Shown: positions 11,935 through 24,990 of the stretch, in pieces
Position numbering within the stretch: position 1 is the first letter of the stretch
Layout: each line of letters begins with the position of its first letter
Assembly: GCA_029204045.2 (NCBI GenBank)
Contig: CM055061.1
Location: 39,766,977 to 39,830,976, forward strand
Direction of reading: 5' to 3'
From: Tillandsia leiboldiana
Lineage: Eukaryota; Streptophyta; Magnoliopsida; Poales; Bromeliaceae
Length of the DNA stretch: 64,000 nucleotides
Notes under the pieces: model-generated
What the model saw: the letters and a program-made list of their open reading frames with translations, nothing else
What the model was told of the DNA's origin: nothing
Databases searched by the model: none
Made by a program: the position numbers and the translations under genes

Positions 11935-14900
11935 TGTCACGCCCCGGGGGTTTCATTAAGCAGAAGACAGCCACTGAAAAGAGTTGAATTTGCATATATA
12001 TTTGTTTTTTTGTTTTGAAACCGATCTCCCCCGGTGCGTGCCCAGACCCGCCGCATATACAAATTCACGCTGCAAACGGGCAGAGTCTCCTTTGTATATG
12101 CACGGCGTCCTGACTACAATAACCATACCATCATCACTTTAACCACACTAGTTCAACAGTCGAGTACATACAACCATTTTTCTATAAGTAACAAAGAGGT
12201 CGACTAACTTTGAAAGGATAAATACACAGGTTTTAAAAACGGTGCCCACACGACACCCATATTTTCCAAAACTGTTTTCGCAATACCTTTTCAGTAGTTT
12301 GAAAAACGGGCAATTAAGAGATAATAAAGCAAACATTCATCCACAAAGGTATGAAAAACATTCCAGCATCCACATCGACCCCACAGGTGTATCGAAATCC
12401 ACATATCAAGCTACTAACAGGTAATGAAATGCGCAGAAAAGAAATAAACACAGTCTATGGCCTCGAAGGACCAAAAGTACTCATGCCGTGGCCTCACCGT
12501 CGCCCTAGCTCTCACCCGTGACGGAACCTGTCACAGAGTGGGAAGTCAGCGACATATGATATAAAGTATGAAAAGCATGAAGGGCTATAACTAAAGCAAA
12601 CCGTAAGAAAAACCAGAGCAACCGCCCTCCTCATCGTGCAATCCACGATAACTTCCCTCCCCTGCATAACCTAACCCGGGCACCTTCCCCGGCAACCAGA
12701 CCGAGCACCTGCCTCGGCGAACCAGACCGAGCACCCACCTCGGTAAACCAGACCAAGCACCTACCTCAGTAAACCAGACCGAGCACCTACCTCGGTAAAC
12801 CAGACCGAGCACCTACCCCCGTAAACCACGCCGAGCACCTACCTTGGCGGGTCGCACCGCTCGCACCTTGGCGCCTCTAACCCCCACCTACGGGGGCCCC
12901 CACTACATCACCTTGTGGGGTACACGGGTCAACGTACCACTTTTCCGGAAAAGCACACCCTCGCGGTGGCCAAACGGCCGGTGTGCGTGTTGCAGTCTCG
13001 AGCATCGTTACCAACTACACATACAAAATATAGGGCACCGCGACACTCAGTCGCCATAATATCGATGACAATAAAACATAAGCAAATACGGGGGTTAGCA
13101 ATATTTTAACATGTCAAACCTTTGCTCTTGCCAATTACCCTTGTTTCCCGACTCAAGAACTGTCGAAAGAGGAACCCACCTTCCGACTTCCGACTGGTCG
13201 CATCGATCACCGTCCTCATCGCTAGTATGCCCCAAACAATCCTACTGTTGTTCGGAGAGGGCGAATTGCCCGTCCAATCTCCCACCGCGACGTTCATTAA
13301 TCCGGTGGTCCACGTTACCCCCACCACCCCTTAAAATGATAAACATAACAATAACAAGAATATGCACAAAGAGGTTCTAAGGGGTACCCACCTCAAACAC
13401 AGAAGAAGATGTGCGGAAGCTCCCACAAAAACACCTCAACCTTCTGCCCGAACAAAACTACATTAAGAAACGTTGTTAAAAACATTGTCGTGGTCAAAAA
13501 CACTCAAAAACGAAGCGAAACGGGCCAAAAACGGAGCTACCGAACTCTTAGGCTGGGAGCTGGTGCACGGGTCCAGGCGTGGACCGGGCTCACGGCGACA
13601 AAGCAGTGGCGGCGCAGACCAGGCGCATACTATGCGATAGACCGCAGCGTCCTGGGCCGGGCCGCGCACGAGCTGCAGGCTCGCACCGGGTTCACGCCCG
13701 CAGAGCGCGGTGGCGCGCACCGGGTGCACGCCCAGTGCGTGCACCGGGTGCACGCCCAGTGCGTGCACCGGGTGCACGCCCAGTGCGTGCACCACGCTGC
13801 TGGGCCGGGCCACGCACGAGCTGCAGGCATGCACCGGGTTCACGCCAACAGAGCACGGTGGCGCGCACCGGGTGCACGCCCAGTGCGTGCACCACGCTGC
13901 TGGGCCGGGCCGCGCACGAGCTGCAGGCGCGCACCGGGTTCACGAATCCAGGCCGCCGTTTCCTGCGCCGGGTGCACGCCGGTCCTGTGGACCGCGCGGG
14001 TTGAGGCCGTACGGGATGAACAGTAATCTCCGGAAAAGTGTTTTCTTCTCCGTTTTCGCCCTCCGCGACTTCGGTGATGACCCCGCGAACATGATAGCGG
14101 CGGTCGCGGCCTCCCGTCTAATCCGACGGCTGCGGCGGCCTCCCGTTTAAGACAGTCACACCACGCGACCTCAGAACCACCAACACCCAAAACCTTCGAT
14201 CCCTCAGAAATTGCAAAAAGGAAAACAACAAGAGGGGTTTCCCCCGATCGCTTACCGTGATCCTACAAGGAAGGAGAAGGTGGATCGTCCCTCTCGTCAC
14301 CAACGTGATGCTCCACGAGAGATGGATTCCCCCCTTTCTTTCTTCTCCTTTTTCTCTCGCTCCCCTATTTCGGATTTTCGAATTTCGAAAATCCCCCCTC
14401 CGATCAAGTTCTCGAAAGAAAAAAAGAAAAGGTTACTACTAAAAGGGTGTTATATATATAAAAATATCCACCCTACCCTAGGCCAAGATCTAACTTAGAC
14501 TTACTCAAAAATCGTGCAAATTACAATGCACGAATCTCGGTGCACTTTACGGTCACCGGGAGCTTCAAACCCCCATTCCGAGAGATCCGTTGGTCCGATT
14601 TCATATCCGATCGCACCGCCGTTAACCGTTTTGCAAGCTCTAGCACCTGAAAATACTCGCAAACCCCGACGATCAGCCCAGAAATTCTCGAACTCTCAAC
14701 CCCCCTAACAACTGAAAAGATTCAATTAGAACCAAAACGGAAAACGGAAAGGTCGAGGTATTACAATATAAATAAAATAAATAAATAACATAAATAAGAT
14801 AAAAAAAAATTGATCGTAGACAGATCCCGTCCGATCACCTCGAAAAGCGTGCCGGCCACTTAGCACGGATTCCGATGCACCACTCAAAGGCAAACGCTTT

Positions 14901-15094
14901 GACCCCCATTCCGGGAGATCCGTAAATCGGAATCCGAATCCGATCGCTTTGCCGTCTCCGTTTTCCAAGCTCAATAGCAAAAAAATACTCGCAGTCCAGG
15001 CCGGTCCATTGCAGAAGACACAGTGAAAAGTTTTCCTAACAATCCCGTCATAAAAAGAAGGTATTCAAATGCATTGGAACGCCAGGACACTACA
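11935..15094 (-). repeat. G0 5' LTR (3160 bp)
   Basis: Matches 5275-8394 throughout. It carries the 57-nt hairpin (12050-12106), the 26-bp repeat (12690-12850), the small palindrome CTTTTCCGGAAAAG (12940-12953) and the GC-rich repeats. A 24-bp unit (GGGTGCACGCCCAGTGCGTG core) is triplicated at 13729-13796, which explains most of the length difference from the 3' LTR. TATATATA on the minus strand near 14449-14460. Confidence 0.9.
12050..12106 (-). other. Conserved 57-nt hairpin in U5 of the G0 5' LTR
   Basis: Same stem as at 5389-5445. It lies about 110 nt from the LTR end and just upstream of the primer-binding site in genomic RNA, where retroelement leaders often carry packaging or dimerisation structures. 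Confidence 0.75.
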
Positions 15095-15099
15095 TAAGG

Positions 15100-15237
15100 G
15101 TGCTTTCGAGGTGGCTTCTCAATTTGACCTTAGCGACATTGTATTGCCAGGTGACGAAAAGCCTTTCTCACCTCGGACACCCAATAGAGTTTTCTTCGAC
15201 ACAACTCCTGTGCATGACCTACCAATCCGGGATCTTA
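15100..15237. other. Element H fragment between G0 and solo LTR A
   Basis: Short unique stretch with no ORF. TCTTA at 15233-15237 is the left TSD of A. Confidence 0.55.
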
Positions 15238-15734
15238 TGTGGTGACCCGGATCTCTGCAGGGCTTCTACAGTGTGACCAGCAGCTTATGGAGGCCTATGT
15301 GGCGTGTCGGCGGTGTTGGTGCACCAATTGGACATAAGTGATGGACTCCGGGTGTTAAATGGATTACGTGGGTAATCGGTTGACCCCGTCGGATGTTTAG
15401 AAGTGGTTTCGCGCGAAACGGATATTAAAATTGGACTCAGCGCAAAGTTTGGACAAAGAACACCTTTTTGGATGCCTTCGTTAATTTTTAGAAATGGAAT
15501 TTGGCAAAACGGACAGCGGATTTGGATTCAGCGCGCGAAAATGGTGAAAATGGACTATTTACTTATATTTTTCGGAGTCCGGATGCAAAAGTACGTTTTC
15601 TGAGGTAGTGGGTTACTATTCCGGCCGGCCGGGCATCGCCGGCGGCGGCGGGCAGCGGCGGAGCACGGCGGCGCAGGCGCGGGCAGGCGGCGGAGCAGGC
15701 GCGGGCAGGTGCGCGGTGCAGCGCAGGAGAGTGC

Positions 15735-16107
15735 CACGTGGCATCTTGCTATTTGCTGAGGGTTGGACACGTGGCAGAGTGTGATTGGATGGTGCACGAG
15801 CGCGGTCCACGGAGCAGGGAGGTAGGTACCTCGGGCTGCGTCCACGGCGGTGTCGGCGGCAGCTTGGGTGCGCGCACGTGGGCGCGCCGACCGAGACGCC
15901 GACTCTGGCGGGAGGCTGGGCCACGTGTCGCGAGCGGGATGGCCAGGCCCGCTGTTTGCTGTTCGGGGCCACGTGTCGCCACCAGGTTGATTCGAGCGCT
16001 GATGGTTCGGGGTACGTTTTGGTGGACTGTAGCAGCCCGAATCCTTCTGGGCGCCCGAAAGTGGGGACATGAATGGAATTTTCTGATTTGTTCAATTTGT
16101 CTATAAA
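15735..16107 (+). promoter_or_regulatory. CACGTG cluster and TATA box of LTR A
   Basis: CACGTG occurs at 15735, 15768, 15875, 15922 and 15970; four are in the ABRE-like context ACGTGGC or ACGTGTC. TATAAA is at 16102-16107. Sister copies B, C and D have related clusters in the same place. Confidence 0.65.
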
Positions 16108-17779
16108 ACGGCCTTCTTTGCAGCGCGTTTGGGCCTTCTTCCCGAGCTTCTCTCCCTGTGTGGCCTTTAGCAAACTTGTTCATCATCTTGTGGAGCATCT
16201 CGTGAAGAACTTTCAGATTTTTTGGAGGCCTCGACATCCGCGCTTTCTGCAACGCGGCGCACTGCGACGTTTCTTGGATTTTGGCTTCTACCGTCGCATT
16301 TCAGTGCGCGAGACCCCCTGAGCTACCCCGATGGTTATTTGAGCTGATTTTTGCGGCAGCGCGTTTATGATAGTTACGTATTTGATTTCCATGTTGATCA
16401 CTTCGCCTCATTTTGAGTTCTTGGCATGGTTCCCGAGGCAATCTTTGACCCCTTGTACTGCTATGAGTTTTGGGACAGCGGTGGAGTATTGTTAGATTTT
16501 CTCGGTCTACGGGCGTCGGAATGAGGTGTTTAAGGACTCGATTGATATCTACGCTTCGAGGGGAACGCACCCGTATTTTTATTGGAATTTTTGGAGGAAT
16601 CTTTGAAGGTGATATTTTTGCTTCTTGCGGACTGATTTCCTATAGGATTTTGTGGGTGGGTACTTTGACATACCCGCATTGTTATATTTGTTTCTTGGCC
16701 TACAGGTGTCGGAACAGGGCATATAAATACTCGATTTGGGGCTACTCGTCGCGAGGATCGCAACCGTGATTTTTCTGGGATTTTTGGAGCACTCCTTGGA
16801 GATGAGAAATGCCCTTCTTTGTGCTGTTTGGGAAAAATAGCAATGCGGTTGGCATACATTGTGGGGTATTGATTATTGTGTTGTGATTGCGAGGTTGGTT
16901 GGCGCAGGGAATTGTGCGACGGAGTACCGAGGGTGCAGTTTCAGCGAATTTTGGATAGCGTGTAACTACACACTTCACCGACTTCGGCTTTGCCTGCGGA
17001 AAGCACTTCAGGTGGGTTGCTTCATCTCCAGAACCGGTGGACGGTTCTCTAATTCCGTATGTTAGAATGCATGCATGTTTAGGGTACGTTGTGTGTTATT
17101 GTAAGGTAAGCTAGGAAGGATGATTGTATAAGGGAATTTCAAGATTAATATTCATGTTAAATATTATCGGGGATTTGCAGGATTTGGATATTCATGAGGT
17201 TGAATAGTAAAAGCTTACCTAAAGGGAATTACCCTATGTGATTGTTAGCATGCATGTTTAATTGTACTATATTTAGCATCGAGATGGAAGCTTGAGGAAT
17301 GGCCTAGATCATGCAGATTGATATATTATAGTAGTGATCTTTTAGCATGCCATGTTGCACATAGTCTTTTATGATATGATTACTTGATGGAGTAGGAGGC
17401 TATATCCATGTGCGGGTATCATTCTGATGATTTTGATGGACCATGGATTATGGACGGGTGTTGTAGATTGGTGGATTTGGCAGGTGGAGCTACTATTTGC
17501 TATATTATCTTTTATCTTTATTGAGCACATTTGCATGCTTGTATGGACATCTAGATAGGCCATCTTTTACTGCTACACTATCTTATTGGAACTTGACTTA
17601 GGAGAAACCATGTTTTGCTTCTTTTCTCCTTATTGGTTAGTCTTGTGGTTCATGTTGCTCGGGTTCGAGCAGGGGTTTGGGATAGTGTAGTTGAGGCTTC
17701 AAGTCTGGGACAGGTTGGTCTTGATTGTGGACTTATGGGGTTTTGCGGCGACCGCGGATATTGGGCGGTTGACCGGATA

Positions 17780-18115
17780 TATACTTGTGCATCAGATTGG
17801 GTATCAAATTTCCTTTAGTGGATGGGTATTCCCACTTTGATCAGTGTTTCAGTTTGGGGATCGGGTTTCCCTTTAGTGGATGGGTTTCCCACTTTGATCA
17901 GAGTCATGATCCAGTCCTGCTATATCGTGATACCCGTTACAGTGATACTTGTTACTTTACTCGTGTGGGTCGCTCCCCTCGAGTGCCACTCCGGAATGTG
18001 CGACCGGACGGATCGAGGCCGGTCTGTTACTTACTTTAGTATGCGATCGAACGGATCGAGGCCAATCTTTTACTTACTTTGGAATGCGACCGGACGGATC
18101 GAGGTCGGTCTGTAT
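17780..18115 (+). repeat. Tandem repeats in LTR A
   Basis: Two copies of a ~61-bp unit (TTTAGTGGATGGG...CCCACTTTGATCAG, 17790-17905) are followed by three copies of a ~43-48-bp unit built on GCGACCGGACGGATCGAGG (about 17998-18105). The second array is at the site that is tandemly repeated in B, C and D. Confidence 0.8.
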
Positions 18116-19066
18116 CCCGCGATTGAGTTCTTGAGTTCGACAGCAGAGCAGGCAGTGCCAGTGATTACTGGTCCATTGATTGGGTTTATTTCAGACAGAT
18201 ACTTCTATTGTTGCACTCGTGCCTGGGGGCTGAGTGGAGTCTAGTAGCTGTGTGTAGACCAGTGCTAGTGTTGTTGGGAACCGTTTGGGGTTTGACGGTT
18301 GTCACGCCCCGGGGTCGAAACTGCGACCCGGGCTCGCCAACAGATCCGCCACCTATGGAAAAGTCCGCATAGGCGAAGCGTCCTACCTGCAAGAAATGTG
18401 CTACAGCTAACAGATATCAGAGCTATAAGATAAAACTGCTGTAAAAATAAAATCAACCACTGTACAACTGGAAAATAATGCCACAATGTCCACCTCCCAA
18501 AAATGATAATCGTACAATATCCTCAGATACAGAACTCATAGCTCAACAAGGAGGTATCTCCAATAAATACAAGAGTGTACAGGCTCTCAATACATATCAT
18601 CCTCACTACAACAGTCTCTCAAAAGAGGAAAATAAAATAACTAATCTAATGAAGATCTCCTCTGAAGGGGGTACCGCTACTCTCCAACGACGGGTAGGGA
18701 TTTTGCTCGCGACTCCCTCGCCTCGATCAACAACCGCAGAATCAGCAACACCCGCTAAGACTCTGCAACACAAAGGAGAGGAAGGAAAAAGGAGGAGGAA
18801 AAACCCCCAAAGGGTGTGAGAGCTACACCAAAAAGGGAGTTCTCAGTGGGTACCACCGTCAGGCCCGACGGTCTGCCCACCAAGTCCTCAAGAGACAAAA
18901 ACTAACCAAAGTCGTAAAGACTGAAATAAGGAAGCTGGAGCCTCTCAACAGCTATCATGCCTCTATCTAAATGCCCAAACGGGGAGAACCAAAGAATGGT
19001 ATGCAACCACTAGCACATGAAGTGCACAATCGACCCAATCGATAGACCAGTAATCACTGGCACTGC

Positions 19067-19346
19067 CTGCTATGCCTGCTATGGCTGCCATGCCTGCTAT
19101 GCCTGCCATGCCTGCAATGCCTGCTATGCCTGCCATGCCTGCAATGCCTGCTATGCCTGCCATGCCTGCCCTGCTATGCCTGCCATGCCTGCCATGCCTG
19201 CTATGCCTGCCATGCCTGCTATGCCTGCCATGCCTCCTATGCCTGCTATGCCTGCCATGCCTGCTATGCCTGCTATGCCTGCCATGCCTGCTATGCCTGC
19301 TATTCCTGCCATGCCTACTATGCCTGCCATGCCTACTATGCCTACT
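19067..19346. repeat. 9-bp minisatellite ATGCCTGCY in LTR B
   Basis: About 30 copies of ATGCCTGCC/ATGCCTGCT with few variants. Because the unit is a multiple of three, long repetitive ORFs (MPAMPA, MAGIAG) appear in several frames; they are not genes. Confidence 0.95.
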
Positions 19347-19377
19347 GTCGAACTCAAGAACTCATCTGCGGGAATAC

Positions 19378-19690
19378 TGACCGACTACTGACCGGTACGG
19401 TCGCATCCCAAAATAGGTGACAGACCGACTACTGACCGGCACGGTCGCACACTAAATAAGTGACAGACCGGCTCCTGACCGGCACGGTCGCACACTAAAT
19501 GAATGACAGACCGGCTCCTGACCGGCACGGTCGCACACTAAATGAATGACAGACCGGCTCCTGACCGGCACGGTCACACACTAAATGAATGACAGACCGG
19601 CTCCTGACCGGCACGGTCGCACACTAAATGAATGACAGACCGGCTCCTGACCGGCACGGTCGCACACTAAATAAATAGGAAACTCCGCCC
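19378..19690. repeat. 43-bp tandem repeat in LTR B
   Basis: Seven copies; ACGGTC recurs at 19441, 19484, 19527, 19570, 19613 and 19656, exactly 43 bp apart. The unit includes CTGACCGGCACGGTCGCACA, itself holding the inverted repeat GACCG...CGGTC. Middle copies are almost identical, so the expansion is recent. Confidence 0.95.
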
Positions 19691-21262
19691 ACTAGAGAAA
19701 TCTGATAACCAATCTGGTGCATAAATAAATGTCCGATCAACCGCCCAATATCCGCGGTTGCCGCAATACCCTGCCGTCTGTAATCCAGCACAACCCGTCC
19801 CTGACACCAATGTCCTGGCTACACTACCCCAGACCCCTGCTCGCCCCCGAGCAACATAGACCGCCTGACTAACAAAGGAGGAGAAAAGGGAAAAGCATGG
19901 TTTCTCCTAAATCAAGTTCCAATAAGTAGTGTAGCAGTAAAAGATGGCATAACTAGATGACCATACAAGCATGCAAATGTCCTTCACATAGGGTAAGCCC
20001 CTTAGGTAAGCATTTACAATTCATCATCATGAATATATGAATGCTGCAAGTTCTCGATAATATTTAATATGAATATTAAATCTTGCAATTCCCTTTATAC
20101 AATCATCCTTCCTAGCTTACCTCCCAATAACATACAATTATTGTACCTTAAACACGCGTGCATTCTAATATAAGAATTAAATAACCGTCCATCGGTTCCG
20201 GGAACAGAGCACCCACCTGAAGCGCTTTCCGCAGGCAAAGCTGAAGTCGGTGAAGTGTGTAGACGCTCACAGTCCAAATTCTGCCGAAACTGCATCCTCG
20301 GTACATGTCGCGAAAGCCTCAGCTCCAAACAGCTAAAAGTACCCCAAAATCAGAGTCTTCAGATCCAACGGGTCCAGCAACACTTGCAAACACCCCTGGG
20401 TACAACAATAAGGTTCAACGTTACACATAATCCAAAAATATTCCAAGTCTACACAATCTGCGAAAATAGCCTCAAAGATATGAAATTTCCACCTGTAGAA
20501 CGGACTCAGAAAAATCCAACAAAAATACTATCGCGTTCCTCGCATCGATACCTTCGAAACGAGTACCTGCACGTCAAATTCCGAGCCCCGTAGGCCGAGT
20601 CACAAATTCCACAATACAGGGCTCTCACAAACACAAAACCACACATCTGCATTTCCATGCACAGATAAAGGGAGAAAAATATACCTTCGGGCAAGCCTTA
20701 GAAAAATCCAATAAAAATACTGTGACAATCCTCGCGTCGAGTAGATGAAAAAAGTACAAGGCTCGTCTCCATCCGATGCCTGAGCGCCGAGATAAAAATC
20801 CGGTAAGGTGTCGCTCTCCAGGAATTCCATCAGCGGCAAAGGGGGTTAAAAACGTACCCAGAACCCCAAACAAAGCTCAAATCTGAGAAAAGTGGACAAT
20901 ACAAGAATCATAGATCTACCTCTCGTGAATCCAACACCGCAAGAATTGTCCAAAAACACTATCGGGATAGCTCTGAGGACCTCTCAGACCAAAATGCGAC
21001 GATAACGGGCCTTCGATGAAGGAACGTCGCTCTGCGCTACGATGCCGAAGTCATCGACGCCGCGCTCTCAAAAAATTCCGAGCTTCCTCCACAAGATGCA
21101 CGACAAGGTGAGCAACAAATTTGGTGAAGGATCCTCTGGCCACAGAGCTCGGGATAAGCCCAAAAAGGCAGTGCAAAGGGCCTATTTATAGGCCCAAACT
21201 CGAAAACTCCCGAAATTGGGCTTTTGGGCCCAAATCCGGGCGCCCGCACGTTTCGGGCTGCT

Positions 21263-21618
21263 ACAGTGTTGGGCCCGGCCCAACACTGTGCATGCCCGAA
21301 ACGCCCACAGGCTCCCACGTCGACACCCGAACAACGGACAGCCACACCGGCCATCCGCTGCTCGACACGTGGCGCGCTGTAGCGGCGACACGTGGACCGC
21401 ACTCAGTCAACCGACCGCGCCCACGTGCGCGCCTGCATCCCCGCCTGCCACCCTGCACGCACGCGCCTCGAGGCGGCCTGCACCCGCTCCGTGGACCGCG
21501 TGCACGTGGACCCGCCAACCAGTGGCCGCCACGTGTCCACCCTCCGGTCCACCGTACACCCGCTCAAACTCCCCGTGGACCGCGCCCACAACACCAACAA
21601 GTCACAAGCTACCACGTG
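21263..21618 (-). promoter_or_regulatory. Palindrome and CACGTG cluster of LTR B
   Basis: A 27-bp palindrome at 21263-21289 (arms ACAGTGTTGGGCC and GGCCCAACACTGT) is itself flanked by TTCGGGC and GCCCGAA. CACGTG is at 21366, 21389, 21422, 21503, 21530 and 21613. On the minus strand these lie upstream of TATAAA at 21190-21185. Confidence 0.65.
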
Positions 21619-23480
21619 TCCAGCCTCCGGTGCACGCCGGCCCGTGGACCGCGCGCCTGCCCGCGCAAGCACGCCTGCCCGCGGCCCTGTTCCGCCGCTC
21701 GCCGCTTGCCGCCGGTCGCCGGAACAGTTTTTCCGGTGGCCGGAGTTACTATTCCGGCGTGAACAGTACATTGGCGCCCAAAACAGGTAAATAGTCCATT
21801 TTTGATCGTTTTCACGCGCTGAGTCCAAATCCGCCGTCCGTTTCTCCAAATTCTCATCCGAAATTTTACCAAAAGCCCCCGGAAAAGCCCACTTGATCCG
21901 ATTTTCGCACCGGGTCCATTTCTGAGGTCCGATTTCGATACTACAAGCTCCATTACACTGTGTAAGCTTCCTGTAGTCACTGTTAATGCTGCAAAAATCT
22001 CTATGGAAGTCCGAATCATCACAACGGTGGTCCCGTGGTCGTTGTTGGTTTTTTGACCGTTGTGCGAGATATTGTGGATCTTTAGTCTATCCATTCTGAG
22101 AGAGAGAGCGTGGATTTTATTTATAGCCTGCATGTGCCACTATTCGATAGCGAGTTAGTCCTTATGGACACCCTACGTAATTCCTGCCCGGCAGTGGGAG
22201 GTGGTTGTAGGTAGGCGCAGGCTTGACTGGACCCGATGTGGCAGTCAGCTCGATTGGGTCGATTGAGCACCTCGTGTGCGAGTGTTGCATATCTTTATCA
22301 GAGTTTCCCCATTTGAGCATTTAGATAGAGGCATGGTAGCTGTAGAGTACTTCCAGCTTTCTTGTTCAGTTTTTACTGCATGGTTATCTTATGCCTCTAA
22401 TGGACTTAGTGGGCAGATCGTCGGGACTGACGGTGGTACCCACTGAGAACTCCCTTTTGGTGTAGTTCTCACACCCATTGGGGGTTTTCCCCCTCCTCTT
22501 TCTTTTCTCTCCTTGGTTTTGCAGAGTCTTAGCAGGTGCTGCTGATTCTGCGGTTGCTGTTCGAGGCGAGGGAGTTGCGAGCTAGATCCCTACCCGTCTG
22601 TGGAGAGTTGCGGTACCCCTTTTGTCACGCCCCGGGCTCGAAACTGCGACCCGGGCTCGCCAACAGATCCGCCACCTATGCGAAACCCCGCATAGGCGAA
22701 GCGTCCAACCTGCAAAGTATCATCTAACCACTAAACAGATATCAGAGCTGAAGAAAAACTGCTGTAATAAAAATCTGAATCACTGTACAACCGAAAAAAA
22801 TAAAAGTACAATATCCAGCTCCCAAAAATAAAGATACAATAATCCGATCCACCAAAAACTGTAATACAAGTAAAAGCCACCTATACAACATCTATAAATC
22901 CAAAATGGGAGATAAACTAAAATAATAAAATGCAACTGTGTACAGCGAAACCCACAATCCGGGTTGGTACATCTATCCCACTGTAGAACTCAACTCTGGT
23001 AGGGATCTATCTCGCAACTCCCTCACCTCGAACCGTCAACCGAGAGATCCGCAACTCCCGCAGCAGACACTGCAAAACAAAGGGAGGAAACGGGAAAAAT
23101 AACAATGGGGGTGAGAACCACTAGTAAAACCAGTAGCCTCCCCCTGTGGGTAAAGCCTCAAACCCCGACGTACCCACAAGGTCTACCAGAGGCAAAAGAA
23201 GGAGTAAGAGAGGTGGTAAGCTATAGAGACTGCTGGAAAAAGGAAACTACCACTACTATTCCTCTAAAATACCAAGCTAAAAGAATAGCTAAATGTATGC
23301 ATCAGAATATAAATGCCTGCCTGAATAAACCCAATCTATACACCAGTAAAAACTGGTACTGCCTGCCGCCGCCCTCATCATCGGGCAATAACCGCGCCGA
23401 TGTGAGAGCAAAAACTGTCAATAACTGTCTGGCCCCAGCCTCCGGAGGGGATCTCGAGGGGAGCGACCCACACGAGGAAA

Positions 23481-23552
23481 GCATCACCGGGCAATAACCG
23501 CGCCGGTGTGATAAAAGCATCACCGGGCAATAACCGCGCCGGTGTGATAAGT
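23481..23552. repeat. 36-bp tandem repeat in LTR C
   Basis: Two near-identical units starting GCATCACCGGGCAATAACCG at 23481 and 23517, with a diverged third at about 23384. It is at the site where A, B and D carry different tandem arrays. Confidence 0.8.
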
Positions 23553-23740
23553 AACCAAAGCAGGACTGGATCATGACTCTGATCAAAGTGGGAAAAATCC
23601 ATCCACTAACGAAATCTGATATCCAATCTGATGCATAAGTAAACATACGGTCAACCGCCCAATATCCGCAGTTGCCGCAATACCCACTGTCAACAAGTCA
23701 GCCTGTCCTAGATCCCAAGAATCTGACTACACTATCCCAA

Positions 23741-23755
23741 CCCCCCCCCCCCCCC
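23741..23755. repeat. Poly-C tract
   Basis: Fifteen C in a row inside LTR C; length is likely unreliable in assembly. Confidence 0.9.
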
Positions 23756-23999
23756 TTGCTCGCGCACGAGCTACAAATACCTGGAGCCTAGTATGAAAGG
23801 AGAAAAGCAAGAAACATGGTTTCTCCTAACTCAAGTCCAACATGATAGTGTAGCAGAAAAAGGTGGCCTATCTAAATGACCAAACAAGCATGCAAATGTC
23901 CAAGATGATATAAAGAAAACAGGTGTCGATGTTCTTACATTTATTTGAGCATGCTATTCCAAAATATCGATGATTGCATAAGAATATTAAGTACAACAT

Positions 24000-24990
24000 A
24001 GCCTATGCCTGCCTATACCACATACACGATGCCCACAGGTATAAATTGGCCTTTTCTTTCTAACATGATATGCTTTGATCTCAACCAAGCCTGCAATTTT
24101 ATCCACGATGCGCAATCAACATTCTAACCCAAGTGTCACTCATAATCAACATCACATAAGGTGATACAACGCTTGTCAAACCTCGCATTCATACATGAAT
24201 ATTATTAGGATCATTTAACATTACTTAATCATAGACATTCAATCATGTATCACCAATGAATAGTCTAAGGCTCCACAACCTTTATTGATCTCACATAGGA
24301 TGAACATAGGATCTACCAACAACATCCAATCTTATTTGGAGGAATTAGGAGTCATGAACAATGCTTAGTCTCATAAGGAATGGGCCTCAACTCACAATGA
24401 TATCCATCTTATCATGAATGAATGAGAAATCAAAAGCAGAGGTCATTCTCACATCGACTAGATCAATAACCAACATCAACACCCATTTTCACATAAACTA
24501 GACCAAAGATCAATCAACTCATTATTCTCACATAGATAGGTCATGAATCAACATCTATGCCCAACATCATACATTGTAGGTTAAGGATCATCAAAACCAA
24601 CTACTCTCATATAAGCCATTCTCAAATAAATCAACCAAGTCCTTCTCACATAAGCAACCAAGCACTTCTCACATAACCCCATCAAGTCCTCACATAATTC
24701 AATCAACCATTCACATATAACTATCACCATCATTCTCACATAATTATGTTAACCATTTATCATAAGGTGTAGGTTGAAGATTAGTTTCCTAATTACCCTC
24801 ACATAGCATAGGTTTAAGGATGATCGCTTAATATCAACTTCATATGAGATAATATAATTTCAACCAACTAATCATTTACTCATGTATAAGCTAAGGATCA
24901 AATAACTTAATCTAAACATGGATGTCCAAGCATATTATACCAAGGAGAAGAGAACAACAATCAACTATGCCATGAGGGAAACCAATAGCC
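24000..24990. repeat. AT-rich block with degenerate CTCACATAA repeats in LTR C
   Basis: CACATA or CTCACATA recurs many times with irregular spacing among CATCAA/ATCAAC-rich sequence. A and D have only single TATGTGA-like motifs in the matching region. No ORF. Confidence 0.6.

Larger units (their letters stand above)
5275..15094 (-). mobile_element. G0: complete but dead Ty3/gypsy element (Tekay/Del-like chromovirus)
   Basis: Full length on the minus strand, 9820 bp, with TSD TAAGG at 5270-5274 and 15095-15099. LTRs are 5275-8394 (3') and 11935-15094 (5'). A tRNA-iMet-type primer site lies beside the 5' LTR. Degenerate RNase H, integrase and post-integrase sequence lies at about 8440-10250, and a conserved gag and protease are not recognisable. 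The pol fragments align with G1 pol, whose chromodomain-like tail places both in the chromoviruses. The two LTRs differ mainly by tandem-repeat copy number. It is clearly older than G1. Confidence 0.9.
18300..22023 (-). mobile_element. Solo LTR B (3724 bp), inserted in LTR A
   Basis: Plus-strand ends TGTCACGCCCC...ATCATCACA; TSD ACGGT at 18295-18299 and 22024-22028. The interrupted A sequence (GACGGT|GGTCCCG) is continuous in copy D at 63778-63789, which confirms the insertion point. It is the same family as A in opposite orientation. Its minus-strand TATA box (TATAAA, 21190-21185) lies downstream of six CACGTG boxes (21366-21618) and a 27-bp palindrome (21263-21289). No coding region. Confidence 0.93.

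Noticed and set aside
15555..16252. ORFs of 167-185 codons on the minus strand and 122 codons on the plus strand
   Set aside because: Compositional ORFs in the GC-rich U3 of LTR A; frames are not kept in B or D.
19017..19391. ORFs encoding MPAMPA, MAGIAG and CLPCLL repeats
   Set aside because: Translations of the 9-bp minisatellite in all frames; not conserved in sister LTRs.
19378..19690. Regular 43-bp repeats as a CRISPR array
   Set aside because: Direct tandem copies without unique spacers, inside a plant LTR.
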